Assembly (NCBI GenBank): GCA_965197385.1
Contig: CBDANA010000007.1
Span: 620,001 to 684,000 of the forward strand
Source: G963667915 sp965197385
GTDB taxonomy: Bacteria > Acidobacteriota > Vicinamibacteria > Vicinamibacterales > UBA823
DNA length: 64,000 nt
Direction: 5' to 3'
Shown: positions 46,746-56,257 of the stretch, piece after piece
Layout of the letters: each line of letters starts with the position of its first letter
How positions within the stretch are numbered: the stretch's first letter is position 1
Program-made: the position numbers and the translations under genes
Notes under the pieces: model-generated
Told to the model about the DNA's origin: nothing
The model's input: only the letters and a program-made list of their open reading frames with translations
Databases searched by the model: none

Positions 46746-47326
46746 CTACTGAAGACGAATGGCGTCGATCGTGATCGGCGTGGTCGGCACATCACGGAAT
46801 GGTCCAGCCGTGCCGGTCGCCGTGTTTTCGATCTGATCGACGATGTCCATGCCATCGATGATCTTGCCGAAGACGGCGTAGCCGTACTGGGCCTGCTCGG
46901 TGCTGCGATGGTTCAATCTGCGGTTGTTCGCCGTGTTGATAAAGAACTGCGCGGTGGCGCTGTCGACGTCCGCGGTTCGGGCCATTGCCAGCGTGCCTCG
47001 CTCGTTGCCGAGGCCGTTGGTCGCTTCGTTCGTGATCGGCGCCTTCGTTTCCTTGCGGATCATGTCGGGGGTCATGCCGCCCGCCTGGATCATGAAGCCC
47101 TTGATGACGCGATGGAAGATCGTGCCGCTGTAGAACCCGTCTCGACATAGCTCAGGAAGTTCGCGACGCTGATTGGCGCCTCCTCTTGGAAGAGCTCGGT
47201 CGTGATGTTGCCGACGCTCGTCTCGATGATGACGACGGGATTGCCGGCCGACTGGGCGGATGCGAGAGTGGCCGCGGACAGGACGGCGAGGCAGGCAGTT
47301 CCGACGGCGACGGCACGCAGAGGCAT
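46746..47326 (-). pseudogene. secreted cyclophilin-type peptidyl-prolyl isomerase, frameshifted
   Basis: The ATG at 47326 follows AAAGGAG and opens a signal peptide (MPLRAVAVGTACLAVLSAAT), then VVIIETSVGNITTELFQEEA and PISVANFLSYVE. One base is then missing at about 47134-47145. The other frame resumes GFYSGTIFHRVIKGFMIQAG and runs through DSATAQFFINTANN to ITIDAIRLQ. Both parts match cyclophilin A-type isomerases in register. The lesion is a single-base deletion; a sequencing or assembly error is possible because nothing else is damaged. Confidence 0.85.
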
Positions 47327-47611
47327 CAGCGACTCCTTTGCTTTGACTAAATCAACATCATTGAAGGTCAAGATTCGGAATTCAGGATCGCGATCCGAAA
47401 AACAGGATCGGCGGTGACCATGTCCGGCCGGCCCCACGGAAACGCTCCATTTTACCCCACTGGCGGCTTGGCCGGCCCGGTCCCGAATATGCATAATTCG
47501 CCGCGGAGCTGTCCAGTCACTGCCGGCAGGTCGGTCCGCACGGATCATTGGCGCGGTGTCGGTTAGTTTTGTAGACTAGATCGAGCGTCAGTTGGGCGCT
47601 GACGCGAAGTA

Positions 47612-50547
47612 ATGAGCATTCTCGACAAACTGCGGCCTCAGCCCGACTGGAAGGACGCCGACCCCGGGGTGCGGATCGTTGCCGTGCAACAGCTCGCCCC
47701 CGAGGGCGCAGACGCAGACGGCATCCTATCCCAGGTGGTTCGTGACGACACGGACGCGCGGGTCCGCCAGGCCGCCGCGGAGCGTCTCGGTAATCCCCAG
47801 CTGTTGAAGACCGTCGTCAGCGACGATCCAGACGAGGCGGTGCGCGCGACGGCAGTAGCCACCTTGCTCGATTTGGCCTGCTCGAGCGAGGACGAGTCGG
47901 TCGGTGCGGCCGCGCTGGAAGGCCTCACCGACCCACGAGATCTCGCCGACGTCGCAAGGATTGCGTCGCGCGAGGTGATCGCGTATGCCGCCCTGCAGCG
48001 GGTCACCGAAACCAAGTCGCTCGGTGCGGTGGCACGGCGCGCCGACCACGTCGGCGTCCGCCTAGAGGCGCTCCGGCGAATCGCGGATCTCGACGAGCTG
48101 ACCACGGTCGCCATCAAGAGCGAGCACAAGGACGTGGCGCTCGCGGCGCTCGAACGCTTGTTCGACGAGCCAGTGCCCCCTGAGGACGCCATCGGCGCGA
48201 TCGCGGCTCGTGCCAAGAACAAGGTGACCGCGCGCCGCGCCAAGGCGGCGCTGCGCGACCGCGAGCAGGCTGCCGCGTCAGTGGCGGTCGACGATGCCGC
48301 CACGGCAGAGCGACAGGAGGTGAGCACTCAGCTTGACGCCCTCGCCGATTCCGTGGACTGGTCGGCGGTCACGGACGGACTGCGCGAAGCGGAGGGCGCC
48401 TGGGCCAAGCTGCCGCCGCTTGAGCCGGCCGACGCTCTCGCGGTCCGCTTCAGCGCCGCGGCTGAGATGCTGCGGACCCGTCTCGACGCGCATCATCGCG
48501 CGCAGGCGGAGCTCCAGCGCCGGCGCGAGACGCACGCGGCGGCGGCCGAGCCGCGGATTGCGCTCTGCGAGAGAGTCGAGCAAGTGGATGGCGATCGAGC
48601 GCCGGAGGTGATCGACGCCGGCAAGATCGAGTGGGCCGCCCTCCCGGCGTCCGAGGCGCTCGACGAGGACGAAGCGGTCGGCCTGACGCGACGGTTCGAA
48701 GACGGATGCGCGGCGGCGCTGCGCCGCCACGCGCACCAGGATGAGATTCAGGAATGGCGAGCGCAGGTGGTTCGAACGCTCGAGCCGATCGAAGCCCAGG
48801 TGGGGGCCGCACGTCTCGAGGAGGTGGCCGCGGCATGGCCTGCCGTGAAGAAGACCTGGCCCGCGCTCGAAGGGGCCTGGTCGGACGAGTTGCGCACACG
48901 CGTCGACGCGATCGACGCGGCGCTCGGGGCCAGCAAGGAGGCGGCGCGCACCGCTGACACGCGCCGCCGCCGCGCGAACCTGGCCCGGCTGAGCCAGCGC
49001 TGCGACCAGCTCGAGGCGCTGGTGGCGTCCGAGTCGATCACGCTCAAGCAGGCCGAGCGAGGCTACCGCGACGTGCGGGCCGCGATCGACCGGCCGCATC
49101 AGTTGCCAACCAAGCGCGACCGCGCGGCGGTCGCGAAACGGTTCAGCGCGCTTCACACAACGCTCTACACGAAGCTGCACGAGCTCAGAGAGATCGATTC
49201 GTGGAAGCGCTGGGCCAACGTCAACGTGCAGGAGGAGCTCTGTCAGCGCGTCGAGGCGCTGGCCCAGGTCGAGGACCTGGCTCAAGTCGCGACACAGCTC
49301 CGCGCTTGCGTGGCGCAGTGGAAGCTGGCGGCGACAGTGCCGCGCGACCGGGCGGGTGAGCTGTGGCAGCGCTTCAAGACGGGACACGACGCGGCCTACG
49401 CTCGCTGCACGACGTTCTTCGCCGAGCAGGCCGAGGCGCGTGAAGCCAATTTGAAGCAGAAGGTGGCTTCTGCGAGCAGGTTGAGGCCTTAGCTACGTCG
49501 ACCGACTGGGTCAAGACCGCGGCGCGCATTGTCGAGCTGCAGGCCGAGTGGAAGATGGGCGGTGCCGCGCCGCGGAAGCAGTCCAAAGCGATTTGGAAGC
49601 GGTTCCGCGGGGCGTGCGATCAGTTCTTCGATCGCCGAAAGGCCGATCTCGCGGAGCGAAAGCACGTCTGGGCGAAGAACTATGAGCGTAAAGAGGCGCT
49701 GTGCCGGGAAGCCGAAGCGTTAGGCGAATCGGCTGACGCGAGCGCGGTCGAGGCGGTCAAGCGACTCCAGGTCGAGTGGCGCAAGGTGGGGCCGGTCAAG
49801 CGCAGCCGGTCCGACGCGATCTGGGAACGGTTCCGGGCGGCGTGCGGTCAGGTGTCTGATCGGGTGGTGGAGAAAGAGGAGACGGCGCTGGCCGACAAGG
49901 TCTCGGCGCGCGAGGCGCTCTGCGCCGAGCTGGAGGCGTTGCTGTCCGCGCCCGACGCGGGCCCGACGGACGCACCCGACGGGCTCGCCGAGCGGATCAA
50001 GGCGATCCGGCAACGATGGGAGCAGGCTGGCGCCGTGCCCCACCGCCGAGCCCAGAGTCTCGCCTTCCGCTTTCGCGAGGCGGTGGGCAAGCTCGTCGTG
50101 GCCTATCCGACGGCGTTTCACGGCACCGACCTCGATCCGGTGAAGAGCCGCCGGCGGATGGAACAGCTCTGCGAGCGAGTCGAGAAGCTCCTGCCGTCGC
50201 CGGGGGAGGCGTCGAGCCGCGAGCTGTCACCGGGGCAGCTGCTAGCCCAGCGCTGGCGGGAAACGCTGGCGGCGAACACGATGGGGGTGAAAGCCGATCC
50301 CGCGGCCGAGCGCCGTGCGAACGCCGAAGCGGTCAAGCGGGCCCAGACCGAGTGGATGCGCATCACGCCGCTGTACGGGGAGGCCGGAGAGCAACTTGCC
50401 GCCAGGTTCAGGGACGTGTGCGACCGGTTCTTTACGCAGTTCCCCGCCCTGAAGTCGAAGCCCGCGCTGAAGGCGATGCCGAATTCGAAATCGAAACCGA
50501 AGACGGTTCCGAAATCGAAGCGCCCGGCGCCGACGGCGTCAAGGTAG
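47612..50547 (+). pseudogene. DUF349-repeat protein with one frameshift
   Basis: The first frame (47612-49492, 626 residues) begins with HEAT-like repeats (DTDARVRQAAAERLGNPQLL, DDPDEAVRATAVATLLDLA), then helical DUF349 units. After one missing base at about 49465-49472 (AFCEQVEALA would be restored), a second frame resumes VKTAARIVELQAEWKMGG and continues with KQSKAIWKRFRGACDQFFDR, WRKVGPVKRSRSDAIWERFR and FRDVCDRFFTQFPAL. DUF349 repeats are Trp/Phe-anchored helical pairs of unknown function. The tail is Lys/Pro/Ser-rich (KSKPKTVPKSKR). The two halves are well conserved, so the lesion is recent or an error. The end overlaps the convergent TenA-like gene by 9 bp. Confidence 0.8.
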
Positions 50548-51357
50548 GCCGGCTAGCGGCCACGTCTGCCGCCGGTAGGCTGCGTCCCAGAACATCCACT
50601 CGTATCGTGCGCTGCGGCGGAAGTGCGCGTGCATGCGCTCCCGTGTCGCCGCGTCCGCAGTCAGCGCGACGACGTCCACCATCGCCACGACGGCCGCAAC
50701 CGCCCCGGCGTACCCCGGCGACACGTAGGCGTCGATCCAGGCCTGATAGGTGGCGTTCGGCGAGCCCTGGGCTTGCAGGGCCTTTCCCACCTCCCAGTAA
50801 ATCCAGTAACAGGGCAGGAGGGCGGCGATTGCCTCCTCGAACGGCCGTGCGTGCGCCGTCGCCACGAGATAGCTCGCGTAGGCGAAGCCGTTCGGGGTCG
50901 GGTCGACGGCGGCGGTATCGGCCGAGGTGATCCCATGTTCGGCGAACACCTGCTCGTGCAGCCGGCGCTCCTCGGCCAGGCTGCTGTCGGCGTCGGCGCC
51001 CAGGCGCCGGGCCCACGCCGTGTCCGGAGCGCTTCGCGCGGCCGCCGTGAGCGCCTCGGCGAACGCTCGCAGATACGCCGCATCCTGCACGATGTAGAAC
51101 GCGAACGTCTCCGGCTCCAGCGACCCATCCTGCATCCCCGTCAGAAACGGATGCTCGAGGATGGCGTCGTAGACACCCTGGTTGGCCTCCCAGAGCTCGC
51201 GGCTGAAGGGTTGCGCCTGGACCTGAGTCTGGACCTGAGCCTGAGCCTGGACCGGCGGGAGGGTTCCCGTAGCCAGGGTGATCAGCCCCGCGACGAGCAG
51301 TGCTGTCTGGCCGGCACCGCCGGCGTCATGCGGTGGTCGGGGCGAGATGAGGTCCAT
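50539..51357 (-). CDS. secreted TenA/thiaminase-II-like protein
   Basis: This 272-residue protein of the TenA fold contains FSRELWEANQGVYDAILEHP, AFYIVQDAAYLRAFAEALTA, LPCYWIYWEVGKAL and PNATYQAWIDAYVSPGYAGA, the normal family order. The catalytic Cys of thiaminase II lies in LLPCYWIYWEVG. Unusually, it has an N-terminal signal-like segment (TALLVAGLITLATGTLPPVQ). An AQAQVQTQVQAQ linker follows, made by a small tandem repeat in DNA. TenA proteins normally work in the cytoplasm. An exported form could scavenge pyrimidine from degraded thiamine outside, but this is an inference. Confidence 0.85.
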   Translation of the reverse strand: MDLISPRPPHDAGGAGQTALLVAGLITLATGTLPPVQAQAQVQTQVQAQPFSRELWEANQGVYDAILEHPFLTGMQDGSLEPETFAFYIVQDAAYLRAFAEALTAAARSAPDTAWARRLGADADSSLAEERRLHEQVFAEHGITSADTAAVDPTPNGFAYASYLVATAHARPFEEAIAALLPCYWIYWEVGKALQAQGSPNATYQAWIDAYVSPGYAGAVAAVVAMVDVVALTADAATRERMHAHFRRSARYEWMFWDAAYRRQTWPLAGLP

Positions 51358-51523
51358 TCTGCCTCGCGGCGTCGAACAGGGACATCTGCTGGGGGAGGAT
51401 TGGTCGAACGACACGCGCGCTGAAGCTCTTCGTCATGACATCTCGGCGTCACGCCGCCAGAGGCCACGATTCCGGCCGTGGAGCCGCGGCTGACAGAATG
51501 ACGTCGGATTGCCAAGTATGATA

Positions 51524-51610
51524 AAGCAGTCCGTGGTGAAAGTCGCGCCTAGCCACCCGGGGGCCTTGGTCCGCCTCGGTGTCACGCTGGACTTTCACCA
51601 CGGGCTGCTA
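51524..51610. mobile_element. miniature inverted-repeat element, family 1, short copy
   Basis: An 87-bp element has arms AGCAGTCCGTGGTGAAAGTC and GGACTTTCACCACGGGCTGC. Part of the interior (CCAGCGTGACACCGAGGC on the minus strand) matches the end of the 59098 copy. It lies between the TenA-like and Lhr-like genes. Confidence 0.75.
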
Positions 51611-51652
51611 GACTAGCTCTCGGTATCCGCTCAGCGTTCTTTCGGCTGCGTC

Positions 51653-52108
51653 ATGTTCGACTTCCATCCGCTCATCGGCGACTGGTTCGATCGGCGATTC
51701 GACGAGCCGGCCGAGCCGCAGCGGCGTGCCTGGCCCGAGTTGCAGTCCGGCCGGGACGTGCTGATCACCGCGCCCACCGGGTCGAGCAAGACACTGGCGG
51801 CCTTTCTGGTCGGCCTGGACCGGTTGGTCAAGGCGGCGACGGCGGACGCGCTGGCGGATCAGATCCAGGTGCTCTATGTCTCGCCGCTGAAAGCGCTCAG
51901 CACCGACATTCACCGGAATCTGGACCTACCGCTGGCGGAGATCACCGAACTGGCCGAGGCGCGCGGCGTGCCGTTGCCGCACATCCGGTCGATGGTGCGG
52001 ACGGGTGACACGGCGGCGTCGGAGCGGGTCGACGTTTTCGGTAGTGCTGAGACCAAGACCGGCGAAACCTACCCGGTTCCCCCCGACCTGGCGACACTCC
52101 GGCGGTGA
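51653..52108 (+). pseudogene. Lhr-type DEAD/DEAH helicase, N-terminal 125 residues only
   Basis: The frame opens MFDFHPLIGDWFDRRFDEPA, then PQRRAWPELQSGRDVLITAP, the Walker A region TGSSKTLAAFLVG (usual form GSGKT), VLYVSPLKALSTDIHRNL and RTGDTAASER. Lhr helicases are over 1400 residues long. Similarity stops at about 52026, before the DEAH box; the rest of the open frame is antisense to the permease gene. The junction marks loss of at least 4 kb of the helicase gene. Confidence 0.85.
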
Positions 52109-52944
52109 GCAACGGAACGAAACACCAGCGGTCGCGTAACCGCCATGCACGTCAAGACGAGCCCGAACGCGCAGATGATCGTTGCGCCGGTCGGCAGGTC
52201 GAGCACCAGCGACAGGAACACGCCGAGCGCCGAGACGACCGTTCCCATCGTCCAGCCGATGGCCAGGCGGGGCCCGATCCGATCTGCATAGAGCATCGCG
52301 CCGACCGAGGGGGCGATCAGGTAGCAGAACACGAGCAACACACCGACAATGCTGACCGCCGAGGTCACGACGAAGCCGAACGACGCGTAGAACAGAAAAT
52401 CCCACAGCCGAACCGGCAGGCCCTCGGCTGCAGCCTGCGCCGGGTGCATCGAGATCAGGAGAAAGTTGCGCCGGAAGATGTAATGGAACACACCGACGCC
52501 GCTGAACAAGAGCCCGAGTGTGACAACCTCTGCCCACGAGACCGACAGGATGTTGCCCACCAGCATGTCCTGGAGGTGCGCTGCCTGGGAGGTGGCTCTG
52601 CTGAGCGCCAGAATCGTCGCGGCTGATGCCACCGCGTACACGATACCGATGATCGCTTCCTGGGGGATCCTGGCCCGATCGCTCCGAACGAGTGAGAACA
52701 GGGCCGCGCCGATGAACGTGAACCCGAGGCTGATCCAGTACACCAGCGGAGCGTGGGGATCGTCTCCGGTCGCCGGGATCAGGACCGCGATCGTCGCGCC
52801 GAAGGCCGCGATTTGCGCCAGCGACAAATCGACGAAAATGACTCCGCGTTCGACCACGTGAATCCCCAGATACGTGTGGATACCGGCGAGGATGAGGCTC
52901 GCCGTGAAGGGCGCCGCGACGAACTGCAACATGACTGGGTCCAT
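52069..52944 (-). CDS. zinc/manganese-type ABC transporter permease
   Basis: This 291-residue inner-membrane permease is of the ABC-3 (ZnuB/MntB) family with about eight membrane spans. It contains HTYLGIHVVERGVIFVDLSL, AQIAAFGATIAVLI, then SMHPAQAAAEGLPVRLWDFL and VTSAVSIVGVLLVFCYLIAP, which includes the family G-rich loop. The start lies 6 bp after the binding-protein stop. The expected ATPase subunit is absent upstream, and downstream the truncated Lhr gene begins, so the ATPase was either lost with the deletion or is encoded elsewhere. Confidence 0.9.
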   Translation of the reverse strand: MDPVMLQFVAAPFTASLILAGIHTYLGIHVVERGVIFVDLSLAQIAAFGATIAVLIPATGDDPHAPLVYWISLGFTFIGAALFSLVRSDRARIPQEAIIGIVYAVASAATILALSRATSQAAHLQDMLVGNILSVSWAEVVTLGLLFSGVGVFHYIFRRNFLLISMHPAQAAAEGLPVRLWDFLFYASFGFVVTSAVSIVGVLLVFCYLIAPSVGAMLYADRIGPRLAIGWTMGTVVSALGVFLSLVLDLPTGATIICAFGLVLTCMAVTRPLVFRSVAHRRSVARSGGTG

Positions 52945-52950
52945 AAGAGT

Positions 52951-53883
52951 CTATTGCGCTCCCAATTTGTCGAGTGCCGATGCCAACAGCACGAGGTTGT
53001 GGTCGAAGAGCTCGATGTACCCGCCTATCTCCTCCGTGGCGCCGACGGCTGACGCCAACACGAGCACCTGAGCATCCGCCTGTCTCGCGATTGCCTCAGG
53101 CGTTTTCAGATCGAAGTACGGCTCCACGAGGATCAGCTTGATCCCCTGGCTCCGCATTTCCTGAATCAATGTGACGACGTGCGCGGGCGAGGGAGGAATG
53201 CCGGGGCGCGGTTCGACGTACCCGACGACGTCGAGCTTGAAACGGTCGACGAAATTAGCCCACGAGCGGTGGTACGTGACGATCCTCGTCCCGGCGTAGG
53301 AAACCATGCTCGCATCCCATCGCGCTTCGGCCGTAGCGAGCCGCCGGTCGAAGTCTGCGTATCGCTCGGCAAAATATGCGGCGTCGTCGGGGCTCTGCTG
53401 TGTGAGCTTCTGCTGCATCGCCTTGGCGACACGGCGACCATTGGCAGGGCCGAGCAGATAGTGGGGGTTGCCAAGCGGATGCACGTCACCCATCGCCCGC
53501 GTGATCTGTCCTTGGGGAATTTCGAGGATGGTCGCGGTGAATGACGCGTCGAGATAGCCTTCCGCGCCGGGCCGGATCTGTCGATTGCGACTTTGCGTGA
53601 TCAGCGCCGGGAGCCACCCAATCTCCAGGTCGCGGCCCACGAGGATCAGCAGATCGGCACGGTACAGCTTCAGGATGAAACTCGGTTTGGGCTCGACGAA
53701 GTGCGGATCCTGATAGCCGCGGGCGATCGACTCAGCCTCGATCCGGTCGCCGCCGATTTCCCGCGCCAGCGCGGCAAGTGTCTCGGTCGTGGTCACGACC
53801 TTAATCTCCGCCCTGGCGGTGGCGGCGGGGCTCAGCGCCAGGATCAGCGCAGCAATCTGGAACGGTATCAGCCTGCGGATCAT
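52951..53883 (-). CDS. zinc/manganese-type ABC transporter substrate-binding protein
   Basis: This 310-residue periplasmic cluster A-I metal-binding protein (ZnuA/MntA family) starts at the ATG at 53883, preceded by AAAGGACAC. The signal peptide is LIPFQIAALILALSPAATAR. Metal-site residues are His in YQDPHFVEPKPSFILKL, His in MGDVHPLGNPHYLLGP, a later His in TRIVTYHRSWANFVDRF, and an acidic ligand in LVEPYFDLKTP. There is no long His-rich loop, so the metal could be zinc or manganese. Confidence 0.9.
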   Translation of the reverse strand: MIRRLIPFQIAALILALSPAATARAEIKVVTTTETLAALAREIGGDRIEAESIARGYQDPHFVEPKPSFILKLYRADLLILVGRDLEIGWLPALITQSRNRQIRPGAEGYLDASFTATILEIPQGQITRAMGDVHPLGNPHYLLGPANGRRVAKAMQQKLTQQSPDDAAYFAERYADFDRRLATAEARWDASMVSYAGTRIVTYHRSWANFVDRFKLDVVGYVEPRPGIPPSPAHVVTLIQEMRSQGIKLILVEPYFDLKTPEAIARQADAQVLVLASAVGATEEIGGYIELFDHNLVLLASALDKLGAQ

Positions 53884-53923
53884 TATGTGTCCTTTCTTCG
53901 CGTGGGCGGGCTTCCTTGAATTT

Positions 53924-55258
53924 CTAGAACGCGTGCGCACCGTGCGCGCCAATCGTGAATAACAACTGGAATAGGAACTCATTGGCAGGCTCGGCGCTCC
54001 CATACCGCGTCCGGCGGTATTGTGTGCGTATCTGGCTAAACTCACTGGGCCAGTACGTCAAGACGCCCGACACTCCCCGATCGCGAATGCTCGCGTCTCG
54101 AGCGCGCTCCGACCAATCGAAGCGCGCACCCGTGAACCATCGCCGACTGAGCTGGTACTCAGCGGAGACGAATGTTCCGAAGGCGGCCTGACCTCCAAGG
54201 ACATCTTCGCGTCGACTCCAAATCAGTTCGCTGTGAGCGGAAAACGACCTGTAAATGGCTCTTCGTAGTGGTCTCCATCTGAACGTGAAATCGGCGCCAT
54301 ATAATTCCGTGCGAAAGTTCGATCCCAGATCGTTACGACCTCGGGTATACGAGAAGCCCATATCCACGCTCGAGTTTTCGGTCAAGTCGGCAAAACCGCG
54401 CAGACGGCCCACGACACTCACATCCCGACGCCGACTCGTTTGGAATAAGGTCCCAGACTCGCCTCGAAAGATTTCCCCGGTTGCCTCGACAAATATTTTT
54501 CCAGCCGGAATCAACCGGTTGACGGAGAGCCCGACATCTTTGATCCCGGTATCCGGATCCTCGGTCGAACCGCCGAGCAGGTTGAACATCACGATGGGGC
54601 GATCAATCCATGGAAGCGTATGGTTGTGGAAGGTGTTCAATCGGCCGAAATTAGCCCTCATTTTGCCGGCCTTGACTAGCAGTCGCCCAGGGAGTGCCTG
54701 AAACGTCACGTATCCTTCTTCAACTTCGATGCCTTCCTCACTGATTGCAAGAAAAAAGTCGGCACGCGCGTACGGATCGATGATCGCTTGCAAACTGACT
54801 TCGCTCTCCTGGAGGGTCAGAGAAGGCAATGGCGCAATAGCGGGACTGCCGCCCTGGCTCTCGCCGGTCGCACCAATAAAATTCCCGATCACACCAATGT
54901 CGGGATTGAAAACCTTCGATCCGGTGGCCGGGCCGTACACCGGAAGCGTTCCCGTAGGTGCTTCCGCTCCGGATGCGCCCGGCGGCACGGGTGCCTCGAC
55001 CGGGGGCTCCGCTTGTGGCGCGGCCGCGGTCACGGCTTCCGGGTGCTCACTCTCCAGCGTCGCCAACTGCAGTTCGAGGGCAGCCAGCCGTTCGCCGTAC
55101 TCCCGGCGGAGGAGGTCGAGCTCCTGTTTCAGCCGTTCCACTTCCGCGCGCGCTTCCTCTAGGCCGCGCTGGGTAGCTGGCTGCGCCGACACACCGCCAG
55201 GGCTGAGGACGATGATCAACGACAGTGTGACAATGCTGACGGCGTTCTGCATGTGCAT
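53924..55258 (-). CDS. outer-membrane porin-like protein with coiled-coil N-terminus
   Basis: This 444-residue exported protein starts at the ATG at 55258 after GGAGAACC. A signal peptide (VSIVTLSLIIVLSPGGVSAQ) is followed by a coiled coil (LEEARAEVERLKQELDLLRR, YGERLAALELQLATLESEH), a Pro/Ala linker and a beta-barrel domain ending QLLFTIGAHGAHAF with a C-terminal Phe. Proteins of this design are often encoded beside zinc ABC systems and are thought to let metal cross the outer membrane. Base composition is a little lower in GC than its neighbours, with more ATA/AAT codons around 54240-54750, hinting at transfer. Confidence 0.75.
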   Translation of the reverse strand: MHMQNAVSIVTLSLIIVLSPGGVSAQPATQRGLEEARAEVERLKQELDLLRREYGERLAALELQLATLESEHPEAVTAAAPQAEPPVEAPVPPGASGAEAPTGTLPVYGPATGSKVFNPDIGVIGNFIGATGESQGGSPAIAPLPSLTLQESEVSLQAIIDPYARADFFLAISEEGIEVEEGYVTFQALPGRLLVKAGKMRANFGRLNTFHNHTLPWIDRPIVMFNLLGGSTEDPDTGIKDVGLSVNRLIPAGKIFVEATGEIFRGESGTLFQTSRRRDVSVVGRLRGFADLTENSSVDMGFSYTRGRNDLGSNFRTELYGADFTFRWRPLRRAIYRSFSAHSELIWSRREDVLGGQAAFGTFVSAEYQLSRRWFTGARFDWSERARDASIRDRGVSGVLTYWPSEFSQIRTQYRRTRYGSAEPANEFLFQLLFTIGAHGAHAF

Positions 55259-55427
55259 TAAGGTTCTCCAATCGCGTGAAACACGCGATCCCCAACCCGC
55301 TCCGCATCTGAGGCTTCCAGGACAGTTGGTAAGCCATGCCCTGACTCCTGCACGTCCCCGGCGCGAGCCAACGCTCGCGGCGGCATCGAGCCTCAACTGG
55401 CTGACGAAATGTGCGAACGGCGTGCGG

Positions 55428-55790
55428 CTAGGCGGGAGGCGAACGGGCCGGAAGCTGTGAAACGACGGGGTGATTGGGGAGCGTGCTGAAGCCGAGATCG
55501 AGCCGGCCGGCGCTCAGGCGATCGGCGCCAACCCGGTGCGACTGCTCCGCGGGACGGAACGAGCGCACCCAGTGGCAGACGTAGCAGTGTTCGTGGACAT
55601 GGGCGGCGGACTGAGTGGCCGCCCCGATCCGATGCGCGTGGGCGTCATGCGCGACCGCGATCAGCTCACTGTGACTCGCGGCGTCGGCGTGCGAGTGCTC
55701 GGCGGCCAGCGTGTGGCCAAGCAGGCCGTAGGCCAGAACGCCGCCGACGACGGCGAACATGGCGCGCTGACGGTGCAGACACTTCAGCAT
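55428..55790 (-). CDS. small His-rich exported protein of the metal-uptake operon
   Basis: This 120-residue protein has an N-terminal hydrophobic segment (FAVVGGVLAYGLLGHTLA). A histidine-rich middle (EHSHADAASHSELIAVAHDA, HAHRIG, AAHVHEHCYVCHW) carries over ten His and two Cys. Such proteins commonly head zinc-transport operons and may buffer or hand over metal. It is first in the set His-rich protein, porin, binding protein, permease, with 169 bp before the porin gene. I do not assign a family with certainty; a DUF2946-like relation is possible. Confidence 0.65.
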   Translation of the reverse strand: MLKCLHRQRAMFAVVGGVLAYGLLGHTLAAEHSHADAASHSELIAVAHDAHAHRIGAATQSAAHVHEHCYVCHWVRSFRPAEQSHRVGADRLSAGRLDLGFSTLPNHPVVSQLPARSPPA

Positions 55791-55856
55791 GAGACCCAGT
55801 CAAGGCTACCCATCTCCTGGACGCCGGTCAAGGCCGACCGGATCGCTGGAAGCTCT

Positions 55857-55880
55857 TAACAGCCCGTGGTGAAAGTCCCT
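55857..55880. repeat. lone terminal repeat of miniature element family 1
   Basis: TAACAGCCCGTGGTGAAAGT matches the family terminus except at one position. No partner arm is seen within the next kilobase, so this is a decayed or half-deleted copy. It lies in the promoter region of the metal operon. Confidence 0.6.
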
Positions 55881-55993
55881 CATGAGGCTAAGTACAGGAG
55901 CCCCCTGCATATCGCGGTGACGGGGATGCGGCGCGAGGAGGGCAGATGGGGAATTGTGAGGTGGCCTCCGGATGGCCGGCCTCGCGACCGGGG

Positions 55994-56257
55994 TCACGCG
56001 TCCTGAAGATCCTTCGGCTGCTGTCCGGCCTCGGCCTCGGCCTCGGCTTCGGCGAATACCTCGGCCTGCCAGTCGGGCATCGGCTGCGGGCCGGGGCTGA
56101 TGTGCGCGATATCCGGATCGAGGGTGCCGCTGCGATCGGGCGCGTTGGCTCGGCGCTCCTTGGCTGCTTCCTTTCGCGCCTCCCGATCCTTCTGGCGCTC
56201 GATGCGGGCGCGTTCCTTCTGGCGCTTCTGCAGAGTCGGCCGTCCTCGTTGAGCCAT
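55994..56257 (-). CDS. small basic conserved protein with Glu-Ala tail repeats
   Basis: This 87-residue protein begins MAQRGRPTLQKRQKERARIE, a highly basic helix seen in small conserved proteins of several phyla. IAHISPGPQPMPDWQAEVFA follows. The tail contains AEAEAEAEAG encoded by a GCCTCG-type hexamer repeat (about 56025-56055), which could vary in length by slippage. No function is known to me. Confidence 0.65.
   Translation of the reverse strand: MAQRGRPTLQKRQKERARIERQKDREARKEAAKERRANAPDRSGTLDPDIAHISPGPQPMPDWQAEVFAEAEAEAEAGQQPKDLQDA

Noticed and set aside
51653..52108. A short functional helicase-like protein
   Set aside because: It ends before the DEAH box and its last 27 codons are antisense to the permease gene, so it is a truncation, not a compact variant.
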